Assembly (NCBI GenBank): GCA_905221605.1 | Contig: CAJNDS010002531.1 | Location: forward strand, 261,501 to 325,500 | Source: Symbiodinium natans | Taxonomy: Eukaryota; Sar; Dinophyceae; Suessiales; Symbiodiniaceae | Length of the DNA: 64,000 nucleotides | Direction: 5' to 3' | Made by a program: the position numbers and the translations under genes | Notes under the pieces: model-generated | Database searches by the model: none | What the model saw: only the letters and a program-made list of their open reading frames with translations | What the model was told of the DNA's origin: nothing | Part shown: one piece after another, positions 45,001 through 56,150 of the stretch | How the letters are laid out: each line of letters starts with the position of its first letter | Position numbering within the stretch: position 1 is the first letter of the stretch

Positions 45001-45840
45001 TCTATCCATGAAGCAAACATGAGAGAAGCCGATTGTCTCTAGGCTGCTTATCGCTTCGTAGGAAATGACATAGCTCTTTTACCTTTTTGCGAGAGATCAA
45101 CCCTAATTGAAGGTTTCGAAGGCCTATCCCTGAAATGGAGCGTCGCATAACTCATCAGTCTCTCTCGCTTACGTGAGACAGCATTTATTCTATTTCGTAA
45201 CAGGTCATCTAAACGCTCTTCTATGCGTTTGTAGAAGTAAAAGAGCTCCTTGCCTCTTGTGCAAAAGCTCCTCCGCATCCTACAGAGCAATGAGCAAGCT
45301 CTTCTATCTCCTCTCTCTTGAATAGGTCATGAGAGGGCTCCCCTCCCTCTGGTTGAGGGAATGACAGAGCTCCTCCGCCCCTTACGAAAGAGCCTTTCTC
45401 CTGCTTGAAAAGCTGCGGGCGGGTGCTCTGGCGCCTCGTAGGTTTGGGAGGGCTCCTTTTCACATCTTTATCTTTCCGACTCCGAGATATAGGAGCTCAT
45501 TTTTTCGAAAGTGGTAGCAGAGATCTCTCATTTCCAAGAGATCTTTGTCACTCAGGGAGAAAGCAAGGTTTTGATTTCAAAGAAATGGAGGAGCTCTTTC
45601 ATGTCCCATTAAGAGTGTGGAGCGCTCTCATTACGCATGAAAAGATTGATGACATGGATTCGTTACCATTCTTTAACTTTTCTCGAAGGGTCTTTTCTTT
45701 TCATATGCAGGATCTCTTTCATTTCCTATGAGAAGATAGAGGAGCTCTTTCATCTCAAAGATAGAAGAAGGCAGTCATAAACGGTATAAGAGCTCTCCCA
45801 TGAACTATATCTCATCGTAGGGGGCATAGGAGTCTTAGGG
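42060..45840. repeat. ITR-free GAGCTC/CTCTATCTC higher-order repeat region
   Basis: About 3.8 kb with no TTTAGGG, made of degenerate motifs such as GAGAGACCTCCTC, AAAGAGCTCC, TTCTCTATCTC and AATAGGTCATGAGAG. Longer blocks recur: TTTCGCTATCTCTGAA with GGTCATCTGAAAGCTCC and AGCAAGTGAAGGAGCT at 42730, 43738 and 44290, with a diverged form at 45180; the GGTCATGAGAGACCTCCT with AGGAAATGAGAGAG block at 42550, 43185 and 44650. Short open frames here have no recognisable domains. Confidence 0.85.
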
Positions 45841-46140
45841 GGCTCAGGATTCGCGTGCAGGGTGTAGGGTTTATAGGGCTACGGGAATTTAATGGAGGGT
45901 GTATTTGTGTAGTCTGCCTATTACCGTAACAAACCCGTGACATAACCCAGAGCCATTACTTGCAAGACTGCTTCTTGAAAGCAAGAGCGCTAGTGTCTAA
46001 CCATTGTACATTCCTACATGAGATACCCCACCACATCTTGAAAACACCTCTTTCTCCAAGGGTTTACTGGGGCATTAAGGAACAAGAACGTGATGGTTTC
46101 AGCACCAAAGTAAGGGAATAGCAAAGGGTTTCCAGGGAAA
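45841..46140. other. Unique spacer
   Basis: A few ITR-like GGGTTTATAGGG units at 45860, then unique sequence with no gene that I can support. The AAAGTAAGGGAATAG stretch near 46108 recurs at 46451. Confidence 0.5.
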
Positions 46141-46345
46141 ACTTCCCTGATGCAACCGGTCTCTATCTCACAAGAGGTCATGAGAGACCTCCTGTATCAC
46201 ATTGCAGGAATGAGAGAGTTCTCCACCATGTTTGTTTTCCGAAATAGCTTCTCTATCAATGAAGAGTTTTGAAGGTCGCCCTGGGCCATTCTCTGTCCGA
46301 TAAATGAGACATGACATAACTCATTAGTCTCTATTAAGAGAGTCT
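46140..46345. repeat. Outlying copy of the GAGCTC-type repeat
   Basis: Matches 42540-42720 in order: GGTCATGAGAGACCTCCT, GAGAGTTCTC, TCTATCAATGAAGAGTTTTG and GGGCCATTCTCTGTCC. Confidence 0.85.
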
Positions 46346-46489
46346 CTATCACAACTATATGAAAAATCCTTCCTACATCTTGAAGGCGTCCCTTTCTTTA
46401 AGGGATGAATGGGGAAATTAAGGGAAAGAAAGGGTGATGGTTTCAGCACGAAAGTAAGGGAATAGAAAAGGGAACGCGATAAAGATGCA

Positions 46490-46740
46490 CGAAGGCTTAA
46501 AGAGGCCCAGAAAATCAAGAAATTAAAGAGGATGGTTAATTGCTTGAATTTCTCTAATTTCTCACAGAGAGGCTTAGCAATTAAAAAGCCAGAGAAATTA
46601 ATTAATTTCATTACTTTCTTTAATTTCTTTTAGTTAGTCTCGCAACCCCACGTGGCTACCGGATGTTTTTTTGTTAATTTCTTTAATTTCTCACAGAGAG
46701 GCCTAGAAAATAAAGAAATTACAAAAATTAATTACCCGGC
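46490..46740. repeat. AATTTCTTTAATTTCT repeat
   Basis: Two direct copies of TTTCTCACAGAGAGGC (46557 and 46686) with AATTTCT runs on both strands, next to the assembly gap. Confidence 0.75.
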
Positions 46741-46749
46741 TCACGGGAT

Positions 46750-46849
46750 NNNNNNNNNNNNNNNNNNNNNNNNNNNNNNNNNNNNNNNNNNNNNNNNNNN
46801 NNNNNNNNNNNNNNNNNNNNNNNNNNNNNNNNNNNNNNNNNNNNNNNNN
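46750..46849. other. Assembly gap, 100 N
   Basis: Exactly 100 N, followed by an A run (46850-46878). The true length is unknown. Confidence 1.
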
Positions 46850-47383
46850 AAAAAAAAAAAAAAAAAAACAAAAAAAAATCTGAGGACACAAAAATCGGGT
46901 TCGTCTTCTGCACCCTGCCTGCATGCATCCTGGGTTTAGGTCTGTGGCTTCTAGGCTGTTACATGTTTTTCCTGTGGGTTTCGGGTTTAGGGTTTGGGGT
47001 TAGGGGTTTGGGGTTTAGGGTTTAGGGGGGGGGGGGGGTGTTGAGGCCGGATGATTCTCCTAAGATCAGCTTTTGCTGAAGTGGAAGCGTTCCTTCAGTT
47101 TGCCCCCAAGTGTTGCGGCTTGTCTCATTCAAGGGATTCAGACTCGTACCCTAAGGTTGTGCCCCTGAAGGCACTCCTTGATATACTCCTAATGTGGCTC
47201 GTATATTCCCTTAAGGGATCCTTAAATAGGGACCCCCCAAAACCCCTTAAGGTAGAACCCATTGTCCCATCTCCCAGAAAGGGCTTCATTCTGGTTTTGC
47301 GCTGCCCAGATCGAATACCGCCGAAGCATCAGGGTGCAGGGTGTAGGCGCTAAGGGCTAAGGACGCCTTATATTGCATTGTCT

Positions 47384-47387
47384 TATG

Positions 47388-47421
<34 letters not shown>

Positions 47422-47433
47422 TGTATGTGTATA

Positions 47434-47466
<33 letters not shown>

Positions 47467-47540
47467 CTGTATGTATGTTGTGCTTTTTGTGTTTTATATG
47501 ATGTCTTTTTATGTTAAATATATATATATATATATGTATA
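47384..47540. repeat. TATG and AT microsatellites
   Basis: TATGTATG at 47390-47466 and (TA)n near 47518-47540. Frames on both strands are repeat products. Confidence 0.9.
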
Positions 47541-48449
47541 TACATATGTCTTTAGGGTGTAGGCGTTGATGATACACGTACCAGGTCGAAGAAGCTATCC
47601 ACAAGCAGGCAAAGGCTGCATAAACTTTATCAACAGCGGAAGCTACCCAGACCCGAAAGCTCAGAAAGCCTCTCAGCTCCCAAGCCCTCTGCACCCTGGA
47701 AGCTTACCAAACCCGAAAACCCTAACAGCCTAAAGAAAGTCCTAAAACCCTAGAAGCCTTTAAGCCCTCAACCCTCATAACCCTAAAACCCCTCAACCCT
47801 AAAACCACCCCTAAAACCCTAACGACCCTAGCAACCCTAAGCCCTCAAACCCTTAAACTCGCAGGCTACCGCAAAGAAGCCTGATGCCGCTGCAGCGGAG
47901 GCTTGTTACGGGGAGGTTTCGGGTTTTCAGGGCTCTGGGAACTATGGGCTGCTGTACACCGTCAGGGTTTGGAGGATTTTCTGGTCCAGGGTTTAGGTTT
48001 GGGACACCTCAGCTCCTAGAAAGACGTACCTGTTTTGGGCAGTTTTGGGGGTGTTGTATCAGAACAAGGCCCTATAGTTGTTCTCAAGCTCGCTCCCGCA
48101 CTCCTCTCCTGACGGAAATCTCATGTACACCGCACAACCTCAGGCATCAAGCTTGGCATTCGATTGTTTTAGACTCTAAACCCTAAACCCTTTTGGATCC
48201 CAAGTTTTTGGGATTCTGGGGTCTTCACTTGTGAGGCTTTCTGGGGAGCTTTCGGTTACAAGGCATGCTCAAGGCTTCATGGGCTTTAACTTAGGGTTTT
48301 GGGTTTAGGGTTTAGGGTTTAGGGTTTGGGGTTTAGGGGCTCTACGATTTGCAGCCGGTTTTGAGTCCTTGCAGGACTTAGGTTTTTACCAGATGGAGCC
48401 CCAAGCCCTAAACCCTGAACCCTAAACCCTAAACTGGCTTTAAGGGTTT

Positions 48450-48515
48450 GGCCGTGCAGGCGGACGACGACGACGACAAGAAGACCTCTCGGCCGCTGAT
48501 GGTGGCTCCTTCCTC
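48450..48515 (+). CDS. Candidate exon, acidic/basic segment
   Basis: Reads VQADDDDDKKTSRPLMVAPS between CCCTAAA and TTTAGGG tracts. Not recognised. It could belong with candidate exons at 49.3, 52.3, 54.0 and 55.2 kb. Confidence 0.35.
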
Positions 48516-48877
48516 AGGGGTTTAGGGTTTAGGGTTAAGGGTTTAGGGTTTAGGGTCCAGGGTTTAGGGTTCAGGGTTTATGGTTCAGGGTTAGGCTTAG
48601 GGTTTAGGGTTTAGGGTTCAGGGTCCTTTGCCCAAGCCAGACAATGCTCGAGAGGGCAAACCGAAAAACCCGAAAACCTACAACCCTCAACCCCCCCCCT
48701 CCCCATCTTGAGTACCCTCCTGATTTATTTAGGGGTTAGGGTTTAGGGTTTAGGGTTTAGGGTTTAGGGCGGAAGCCTCCAAGTTCCCCCCTTACTTAGG
48801 CACTTGTCTTTAAAGTTCCTTGCGGAGTGCACCCTAAGCCCTAAACCCTGAGATATTGTGAAACACGCACCTCATAG

Positions 48878-48965
48878 CTTGGGATGTTCCGCCTTGTACT
48901 AAACAGGGATTACCCCCTATTATATTTTTTCATGAAGGACTGTTAGTATAAGGGGGAACGTCCCA
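48878..48965. mobile_element. Inverted-repeat element, family B
   Basis: Ends CTTGGGATGTTCCGCCTTG and AAGGGGGAACGTCCCAG, with the AAGGACTGTTAGTATAAGG block inside. Confidence 0.75.
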
Positions 48966-49324
48966 GCTCATAACCTTCATGGTTGAAAGGTGTTGGGTGT
49001 TGGGGCCTGTGTCCTGGCCAGGCGCTGTAACTTTAAAGGACTCAAGCTTTAGGGTTTAGGGTTTAGTGCTTAGGGAAGATCCATCGTGAAGATTGGTGGC
49101 TCGGATTTGGCTAGGTTTTCAAGCCGAGTTGCAAGAAAGGGTTTAGGTCAGGTACCGAGCTATAGAATCTAGATCTGAGTTTGCCGTTCACATGGTATGC
49201 CCTATAGCCCCAAACCCAGAACAGGTGCTCCGTCCCCTTGAAGGGAATTAGGGTTTGGGGTTTAGGATCTAGGGTTCAGGGATACTTGGGCTAAGGTTTA
49301 AGGTTTGGGGGGCCAGCGTTGCTT

Positions 49325-49430
49325 TCGAAGATTAACAAGCTCCTTGAAACACCAGTCTTGCCGGACGTGAGCTCCCTGACTCAGCTCATCGTCATCGTGC
49401 TCCTCATCCCAAGCACGGTGACAGGCAGTT
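49325..49430 (+). CDS. Candidate exon with hydrophobic helix
   Basis: Reads INKLLETPVLPDVSSLTQLI then VIVLLIPSTVTG, a possible transmembrane helix, ending at an ACAG. Family unknown. Confidence 0.35.
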
Positions 49431-49525
49431 CGGGGCAGCATTTTTGAAGCCTGCTCGATGTACATGCTTTTCCTCTTTGATCGGCAACGACCCCTGAGGA
49501 TTCCTGGGTAGGACCTTGGGATTTG

Positions 49526-49549
49526 TTTATATGTATATATATATATGTG

Positions 49550-49603
<54 letters not shown>

Positions 49604-49605
49604 AT
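49526..49605. repeat. (AT)n with GTATAT interruptions
   Basis: TATATATATATGTATATATA-type microsatellite. Confidence 0.9.
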
Positions 49606-50514
49606 TATTTATTTATATGTTCCCTTATTGGGTATCTAGGAGTCTAGGAGTATTTTTCAATGGGGTTGTAGGGACCAAGCTAAATTCGAGAGCGTTCGGG
49701 GGCATGTGTGAATCCCAACGCCCTTTGACTTTGAAAGGTCAAACTTCGTCCTTCTCTCGCAGTCTTCTCACCCCCTCCACCAATTGAGGTGTAGACGACG
49801 CTATTGAGGTGAAGCATGACTTGCTTCGCAGTAGGCATACCCTAAACCCTAAACACTAAACCGCAAACTCATCCGTCATCGGGAAGGCGACCCGAACAGA
49901 TCAAAACAACGGGGATCATGCATCATACGCTAGATCCGTCATAGGGTTTAGGGTTAAGGGTTTAGGGTGGGAGAGGCCCTATAAGTACCTCGTAAACCAG
50001 AGAGCTCGGAGGCTACCTCAGTTGGATGGAGGGTTCGGCGTGCGCAGACACGCGCGATGCCTGCAAGCTAGAATGCTACGAGCCACTGGGCCAGCTGGGC
50101 GGGAATCACCCTAAACCCTAAACCCTAAATTTGGGCCTTGAGGTTCGGCATTGGATTTGCATGTTGAGGTTGCAAGTTGAGCAACGGCGTTTTGGTCGCC
50201 ATGGCCTAGGCCTTTCAGGATATGCCCCTAAACCCTAAGCCCAAAACCCTAAACCCTAAACCCTAAACCCTAAACCCTAAACCCGATCGCGGGCAACAGG
50301 TTGTAAGGCCCTTTGTCTGAGTAGCAAATGGCTTTGAGAACATGAGCTCTGAGGCCCCCGGCCGGAGTCAGGGTTTAGGGTTTAGGGTTTTGGGTTTGGG
50401 GTTTAGGGTTTAGGGTGGCAGGCCTGGGAGGTTTCGGAGGCATCTTAATCTCGCATCTTCCAAGAAGAATCCGGCGTGGCAGCTTACAGGGTGCCACTAT
50501 ACAAAGAAGCTGCC

Positions 50515-50570
50515 CTAAACCCTAAACCCTAAACCCTAAACCCTAAACCCTAAACCCTAAACCCTAAACA
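50515..50570. repeat. CCCTAAA array
   Basis: Eight near-perfect units. Confidence 0.95.
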
Positions 50571-51044
50571 GACTGCAAAGGCTCATAATGCTGTGTCAGG
50601 TTTCGGCTTGAAAACTGGGCTTTCACAAGGTTTGGGCTTGGCTAAGAGCTCGAAACCCTTAACTCCAAAACCCAAAGGCCTTCGGCGTATGTCCCTCTCT
50701 ATCGAAGTCGGCAACTCCGAATTCCCAAGAGAATCGAAATCAAGGAGCTAAGCCACCAGGGTTTAGGGTTTAGGGTTTAGGGTTTAGGGTTTCGGCACAA
50801 GGAGCTTAAATCAACAAACCCTAGTTTCTCGTACCCCAACTCCTCAACGAACCAACTAGAGCGTTAAACCCTGTTATACTGTTACCTGCTACCCTAACCT
50901 TACCACCCTAAACCCTGGATCAGCTCGCAGCTCCCTAAACAACTCAGGAGCTACGTGAACGCGGACCGACAGTTTCAGTCCCAGATGCCGTGAGCTCAGG
51001 GGTTTTGGTTTTGAGTTCGTAGGTTTATGTGTTTTTCTTGTTGT

Positions 51045-51087
51045 TGTTGTTTTTTTTTTTTTTTTTTGGGGGGGGGGGGGGGGGGCG
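51045..51087. repeat. Poly-T/poly-G composite
   Basis: TTG triplets, about 18 T, then about 18 G. Confidence 0.9.
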
Positions 51088-51354
51088 GCGTGTTTAGGGT
51101 TGCAGGGCACAGGGAATTATGGGTTCTGGAGTTGGGGTTTCGGGCATTATGGCTTTTGGCGTTGTGCCGCTTGACCGCTTGTTGTTGATCACTCGTTCCC
51201 CTTGCTGCTATGCAGTTTAGGGTTTAGGGTTTAGGGTCTAGGGTTTAGGGTTGCAGAACATAGACTACCCCAAAACCCCATTTTGAATAGGGACCCTGCA
51301 TGATGCAAGTCGCCCTTGAAGCTCATGCGTATAAGCTCAGTCGCCCTATGAACC

Positions 51355-51475
51355 CTCAACCCTACACCCTAAACCCGAAATCTGAAACCCTAAACCCTAA
51401 ACCCTAGACCCTAGACCCTAAACCCTAAACCCTAAACCCTAAACCCTAAACCCTAAACCCTAAACTCTACACCAC
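51355..51475. repeat. CCCTAAA array
   Basis: Includes CCCTAGA variants at 51402-51416. Confidence 0.9.
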
Positions 51476-52039
51476 ACTCTTGTGCCAGAGTGGGTGCGGG
51501 GATACGTGGGGTACATGGGGAAGGAAGGAAACCGGGGGCCTTGCGAGACCCTCAAAAGTCAAGCCCGAGAACGAGAAGCAACCAAAAGATGTTCATATTT
51601 GGGGTTTGGGGTTTAGGGCTTAGGGCTTAGGGCTTAGGGTTTAGGGTCAAGACGCAGGTTTAGGGGTTTAGGGTCGCAGGTTTAGGGTTGGACTCTGGCA
51701 AAAAAGGGCTGCGGGTTTGATGTGTAGGGTTTGGAGGGTTTAGGGTTTAGTCTTTAGCGTTTAGGGTTGAGGGTTTTGGGTGCAGGGAAGGCTCCTGACC
51801 CTGTGTGCAACCTCAGCCCTCGAGCCCTAGACCTAAACCCTCTGGTTCATTGCAGGGGTGGGGGGTGCCCTAAACCCTAAGCCCTAAACCTAACCCGAAA
51901 CGAAACCCTAAACCCTAAACCCTAAACTCTAAACTCTAAACCTAACCCGAAACGAAACCTTAAACCCTGAACCCTAAACCCCAAACCCTAAACCCTGAAC
52001 CTCTCTTCATATATATATATATTTTTTTTTTTAAACCCT

Positions 52040-52150
52040 ACTGAATTCGTCGAATAAGCTAAGTCCTTCGTCGAGTAAGCCAAGTCCTTCGTCGAATAAG
52101 GCAAGTCCTTCGTCGAATAAGGCAAGCCCTTCGTCGATTAAGGCAAGTCC
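52040..52150. repeat. 21-bp tandem repeat, five copies
   Basis: Unit CCTTCGTCGAATAAGGCAAGT with substitutions. Confidence 0.85.
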
Positions 52151-52317
52151 TTGGATGAAAATTTCATATTTTCTGAATGTTATGGGATTCTTTGGGCGGG
52201 TGGGTTGTTTTCCAAAGCCTGGAGCCCCCTAATGACTATGAATGCTAGAACAGTGACCCTCTAGACCCTAAACCCTGAACCCTACACCCTAAACCCTAAA
52301 CCGCCCGATCCCACAAG

Positions 52318-52383
52318 ACAGGAAGGGTGAGATGGACTGCAATATGGACTGCGACAATGACCTGGTCCAGCTTCTTGGCTTGA
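52318..52383 (+). CDS. Candidate exon, Cys/Asp-rich
   Basis: Reads DRKGEMDCNMDCDNDLVQLL, between ITR tracts at 52262-52302 and 52385. Not recognised. Confidence 0.3.
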   Translation, partial: TGRVRWTAIWTATMTWSSFLA

Positions 52384-52465
52384 TTAGGGTTTAGGGTTTA
52401 GGGTTTAGGGTTTAGGGTTTAGGGTTTATAGGGTTTATAGGGTTTAGGGTTTAGGGTTTGGGGTT
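52384..52465. repeat. TTTAGGG array
   Basis: Includes two TTTATAGGG 9-base variants. Confidence 0.9.
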
Positions 52466-54002
52466 GCTTAACTTCCCAGCTGTTTCTTGGCCAGGAGTAC
52501 GGCGTTTAGAGTTTTAGGGTTTAGTGTTTAGGCTTTAGTGTTTTAGGGTTTAGGGCTTCATCTTCCCATTTTTCTTGACCAGGATTTCGTGTTTAGGGTA
52601 AAGGATTTAGAGAGTTTAGAGAGGCTTGAGGGGGTTTGGGGGAGGGGTTAGGATTCCCACTATTTCAGGGCTTAGGCTTAGGGGCTAGATCCATGCTTCA
52701 AGAACATAGTGGGGTGGCGGCGGGGGGGTGGGGGGGAGCTTCGACCCAGAGTCCTCCGAAATATGCCTTGGCCCTAAACCCTAAACCCTAAAAGCTTAGG
52801 GTCTAAGTCTTTTGGCCCCCCCAAAAGGGCCCAAATCCTGAATCCACTGTTCCAAACTGCCTTAAACCCCAATCGCTAAAGGCCCAAGGTCGATATTCAA
52901 CCGGAGGGTTTAGGGTTTAGGGTTACGCCAGACTCCGTAAGCCCAACTGGGAGGGGGGGGGTCCTTCATCCTCTAAGTTTTCTGGGTCCCTGGTATGTGA
53001 GGAATGAAGTCGCTTATGGAGACCACAAAGAAGGACCAAGATATCGGACCACCCGCTCCCAGCCCCCTGCCCCCTGCCCCCTAAACCCTAAGCCCTAAAA
53101 CCCTAAGCCCTAAACCCCCTAAACCCTCTAAACCCTCTAAGCCCTAAGCCCTACAACCCTAAGCCCTAAACCCTAAAACGAAGCAGAACAGACATGACAA
53201 AGAAGCCCACCAGAATCCAAAGCTGCAGGTGTTCTGCCGTCTCCACGAACCTCCTCTTCGGCGCCTTCTTCCTGGGTGGAGGCAGGGCACTTGTGTTTTT
53301 GTGGCGGTTTAGGGATCAGGGTAGGGTTTGGGGTTTAGGGTTTGTGGTTTAGGGTTGAGGGTATAGGGTTTAGGGTTTAGGGTTAAGCCTTGAACTTCTG
53401 CTGCCCCCGAAATCGGGAGCCGAAGGATAGAGTTTAGGGTTTAGTGAGAAAGCCGCTGCGTCGAAAAAGTCGACAGCTACTTCGATCGAGACCGGCTCAG
53501 CTCTTCAAGTATAGAGGCACCTTTCAAAGCCTGGAGAAGTTTACGGTTTAGGGTTTAGGGTCTGCCTGTAAAGCCCTTACTTACAAACCCGGAGTTCCCC
53601 CCAAAGTAGGTGTTGCCGTGCTGCGGGCGCATACATACATATATACACGTACATGTATATGTATGCATACATACATCGATATACTCATACAAATGCATGC
53701 ATGCATTTGTGCATATATTGTATATGTACCTATGCATACAAATTTACTTTTCTTTGGCCTTATTGGGGGCACCCTTTGAGGCAGTTAGGTCAACCCTAAG
53801 CATGACATCTTGAGTTGCAAGCCAAAGCCGCTGTCCAGATGTTAAGAAGAGTATAAGGCCCGGGACGCCCTAAACCCTAAACCCTAAACCCTAATCCCGA
53901 ACCGGGTTCAGGGTTTCAGGGTGGTTCAGGTTCACCTCAGACCCGAAAAACTCCCTAAATCCTCGAACCCCAAACCCCAAACCCTAAACCCTAAACCCTT
54001 GC

Positions 54003-54085
54003 GGGCCTCAGAGGAATTCTCATGGCCTTCGGCCTGCTGGTAGGCGTTCCTGCTGCATGGCCCCACTATGATGCGAGATTTTTTC
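54003..54085 (+). CDS. Candidate exon with hydrophobic helix
   Basis: Reads GLRGILMAFGLLVGVPAAWP then HYDARFF, a likely membrane helix after a CCCTAAA tract. Family unknown. Confidence 0.35.
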
Positions 54086-54753
54086 AAGAGCAGTTTTCAG
54101 GTTTTTTTGGTTTGGGGTCTAGGGTTTAGGGTTTAGGGTTTCGGGTTTAGGGTTTAGGGTTTAGGGTTTCGCGTGTGCTTGCTCATGATGATATGGGTGC
54201 ATAGAACAGTTTGCGTGATGTGACTTCTGAGAAGTTGCATGTGTGCCGGCAGCCTCCAAAGTCCGTTGCTCGAAAAGGGTTTTTGTTGGTCTGGGGGGTC
54301 GCGCTCAAGCAGGGCTTGTCAGGAAGTTTCAAGTGACACTGCCGGATGTATTTGAGGGGGGGTGTCCTCTGCGATCGTTGTAAGCCCCAGAACCCAAACG
54401 CCCCATCGCTGGCATGTAATGCTTTGGGCACAGGCTGTCTGCCATATATGCGCCCAGCAGTGCCGGCTTTTCTCAAGATTCCAGGGGTTTGTAACCGCCC
54501 AAAAAATCGAAAAAGCCTTCGTGTTCTTGGGTTCTGGGGAAACTAGAGTCTTAGATTACTTTGCAGCCCCAGCTGGTCCGCTGAGCCCTTTAGCGTTTAA
54601 GGTAGGTTTCTGGCTTTTGGGTTGTCCCGGGTGGTCGCTTGCTGTCATGCCATTCACTTGCGACCCGATTTACCTACTGTTTTTTTTTCAGGGTTCTACC
54701 TACTGAATAAGGAGCAGGTCCTACTAAACTGTAAAACTGTGGGCAAGTAGAGT

Positions 54754-54858
54754 CCCTAAACCCTAAACCCTAACCCCTAAACCCTAAACCCTAAACCCTA
54801 AACCCTAAACCCTAAACCCTAAACCCTAAACCCTAAACCCTAAACCCTAACCCTAAGA
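54754..54858. repeat. CCCTAAA array
   Basis: About 15 units. Confidence 0.95.
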
Positions 54859-55164
54859 GTCACAGGCAGTTCCGGGGCAAGGAGTCATCTGAGGGCTTTG
54901 GTAGCCGGGCAGCCGGTCCTCGAAAAGCCTCTAAAGGTGATCAGCCGAGAATGGCGGTTTAGGGTTTAGGGTTTAGGGTTTAGGGTTTAGGGAACCCGTG
55001 CCCCCATACCTTTCCACAAGATCCTGGGGGCAGTTCTCTAAATGGGGGCTCCTTTTTGCCACCCGTGCGGAGCGGATTTCAGAAAGGAACCCTAGTTTAG
55101 AGAGCTACCCCTTCTGTCAGCTTAACAACCACCAGCCCGCCCATACTAACACACCTACATGACA

Positions 55165-55270
55165 TCTACAGCCCAGTACTTCTTCGGCCACCACGAACAC
55201 GACGAGTTTGCTTTCGACATGCGCGCCGCCTACATCGAGCCCTTCCCCACAGACGCTTGGGCATTGGGAG
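55165..55270 (+). CDS. Candidate exon with GT donor
   Basis: Reads AQYFFGHHEHDEFAFDMRAA then YIEPFPTDAWALG and ends at GGAG|GTATGT, a good donor. It has strong amino-acid complexity and no repeats, so it is probably a real exon. I do not recognise the family. Confidence 0.5.
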
Positions 55271-55819
55271 GTATGTACCCTAAAACCCTAAAACTCCCAA
55301 AGCTCTAAAACCCCTGATACCTAGAATCCTGGAACCCTACACGCTGAACTCTACGGCCTTTATCTGTCTACTGGGCGGGCTGCGTTGAGTGGTCAAGGGC
55401 CTCGAGGCCCAGGGTTTCGGTGGCACCTCATGATCGCAGGGTTTGAGGATCGTTACGGATTTTTTGTTTTTTGTGCTGCGTTCTTGTGCCTTGGATGCCT
55501 CAAGGTTTGCTAATTTCGTCTGCTACATGATCGACATAGAGTAGAGAATGCATGGTTTCTTCATGTAACCAGCAGGTTGCATAACCCCCGCTTGAGGCCC
55601 CCCTCCCTTAAGGACACGATCAGACTGAGGTGAGTTAAGCTTCAGCCCTAAACCCTAGACCCTAGACCCTACACCCTACACCCTACACCCTAAACCCTAA
55701 ACCCTAAACCCTAAACCGCAAGCATAGGGCTGCTTGTAATCCCCACGCGCACAAAACGAATGGAAGCTCTGAGGGAGATTCAAAGCCCTTGCAGCTCCAA
55801 AGCCTTCGGGTTTAGGATT

Positions 55820-55895
55820 TTGCAGGTTTAGGGTTGAGGGTTTAGGGTTTAGGGTTTAGGGTTTAGGGTTTAGGGTTTAGGGTTTAGGGTCTAGG
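55820..55895. repeat. TTTAGGG array upstream of AP2 copy 1
   Basis: About nine units. The matching position before copy 2 (59585-59650) has a degenerate version. Confidence 0.9.
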
Positions 55896-56150
55896 GTTTT
55901 AACGATTCAGGGCTTCGGGGTTTCAAGTGTCAAGGACTGCGCAAGAGCTGAGTCATTGGGTGCCGCTTGGCAGGCGGCTCGCCATGGTGGCAAGATTCTG
56001 GCTCGAGCCCCGAACGTAAACCCGAAACCTGAAACCCTAAACCCTGGCCCTAAACCCCAAACCCTAAACCCGAAACCCCTAAACCCTAGCCCTAAACCCC
56101 AAACCCTAAACCCTCAGAAAGTCCCTATAAGGCCTGGGTTCGGAGGGATC

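Noticed and set aside
46652-46939. Frames crossing the N gap
   Set aside because: They include undetermined bases and the A homopolymer.
53555-53813. Frames rich in His/Tyr/Ile/Cys on both strands
   Set aside because: They come from a TACATA/TGCATA microsatellite at 53630-53740.
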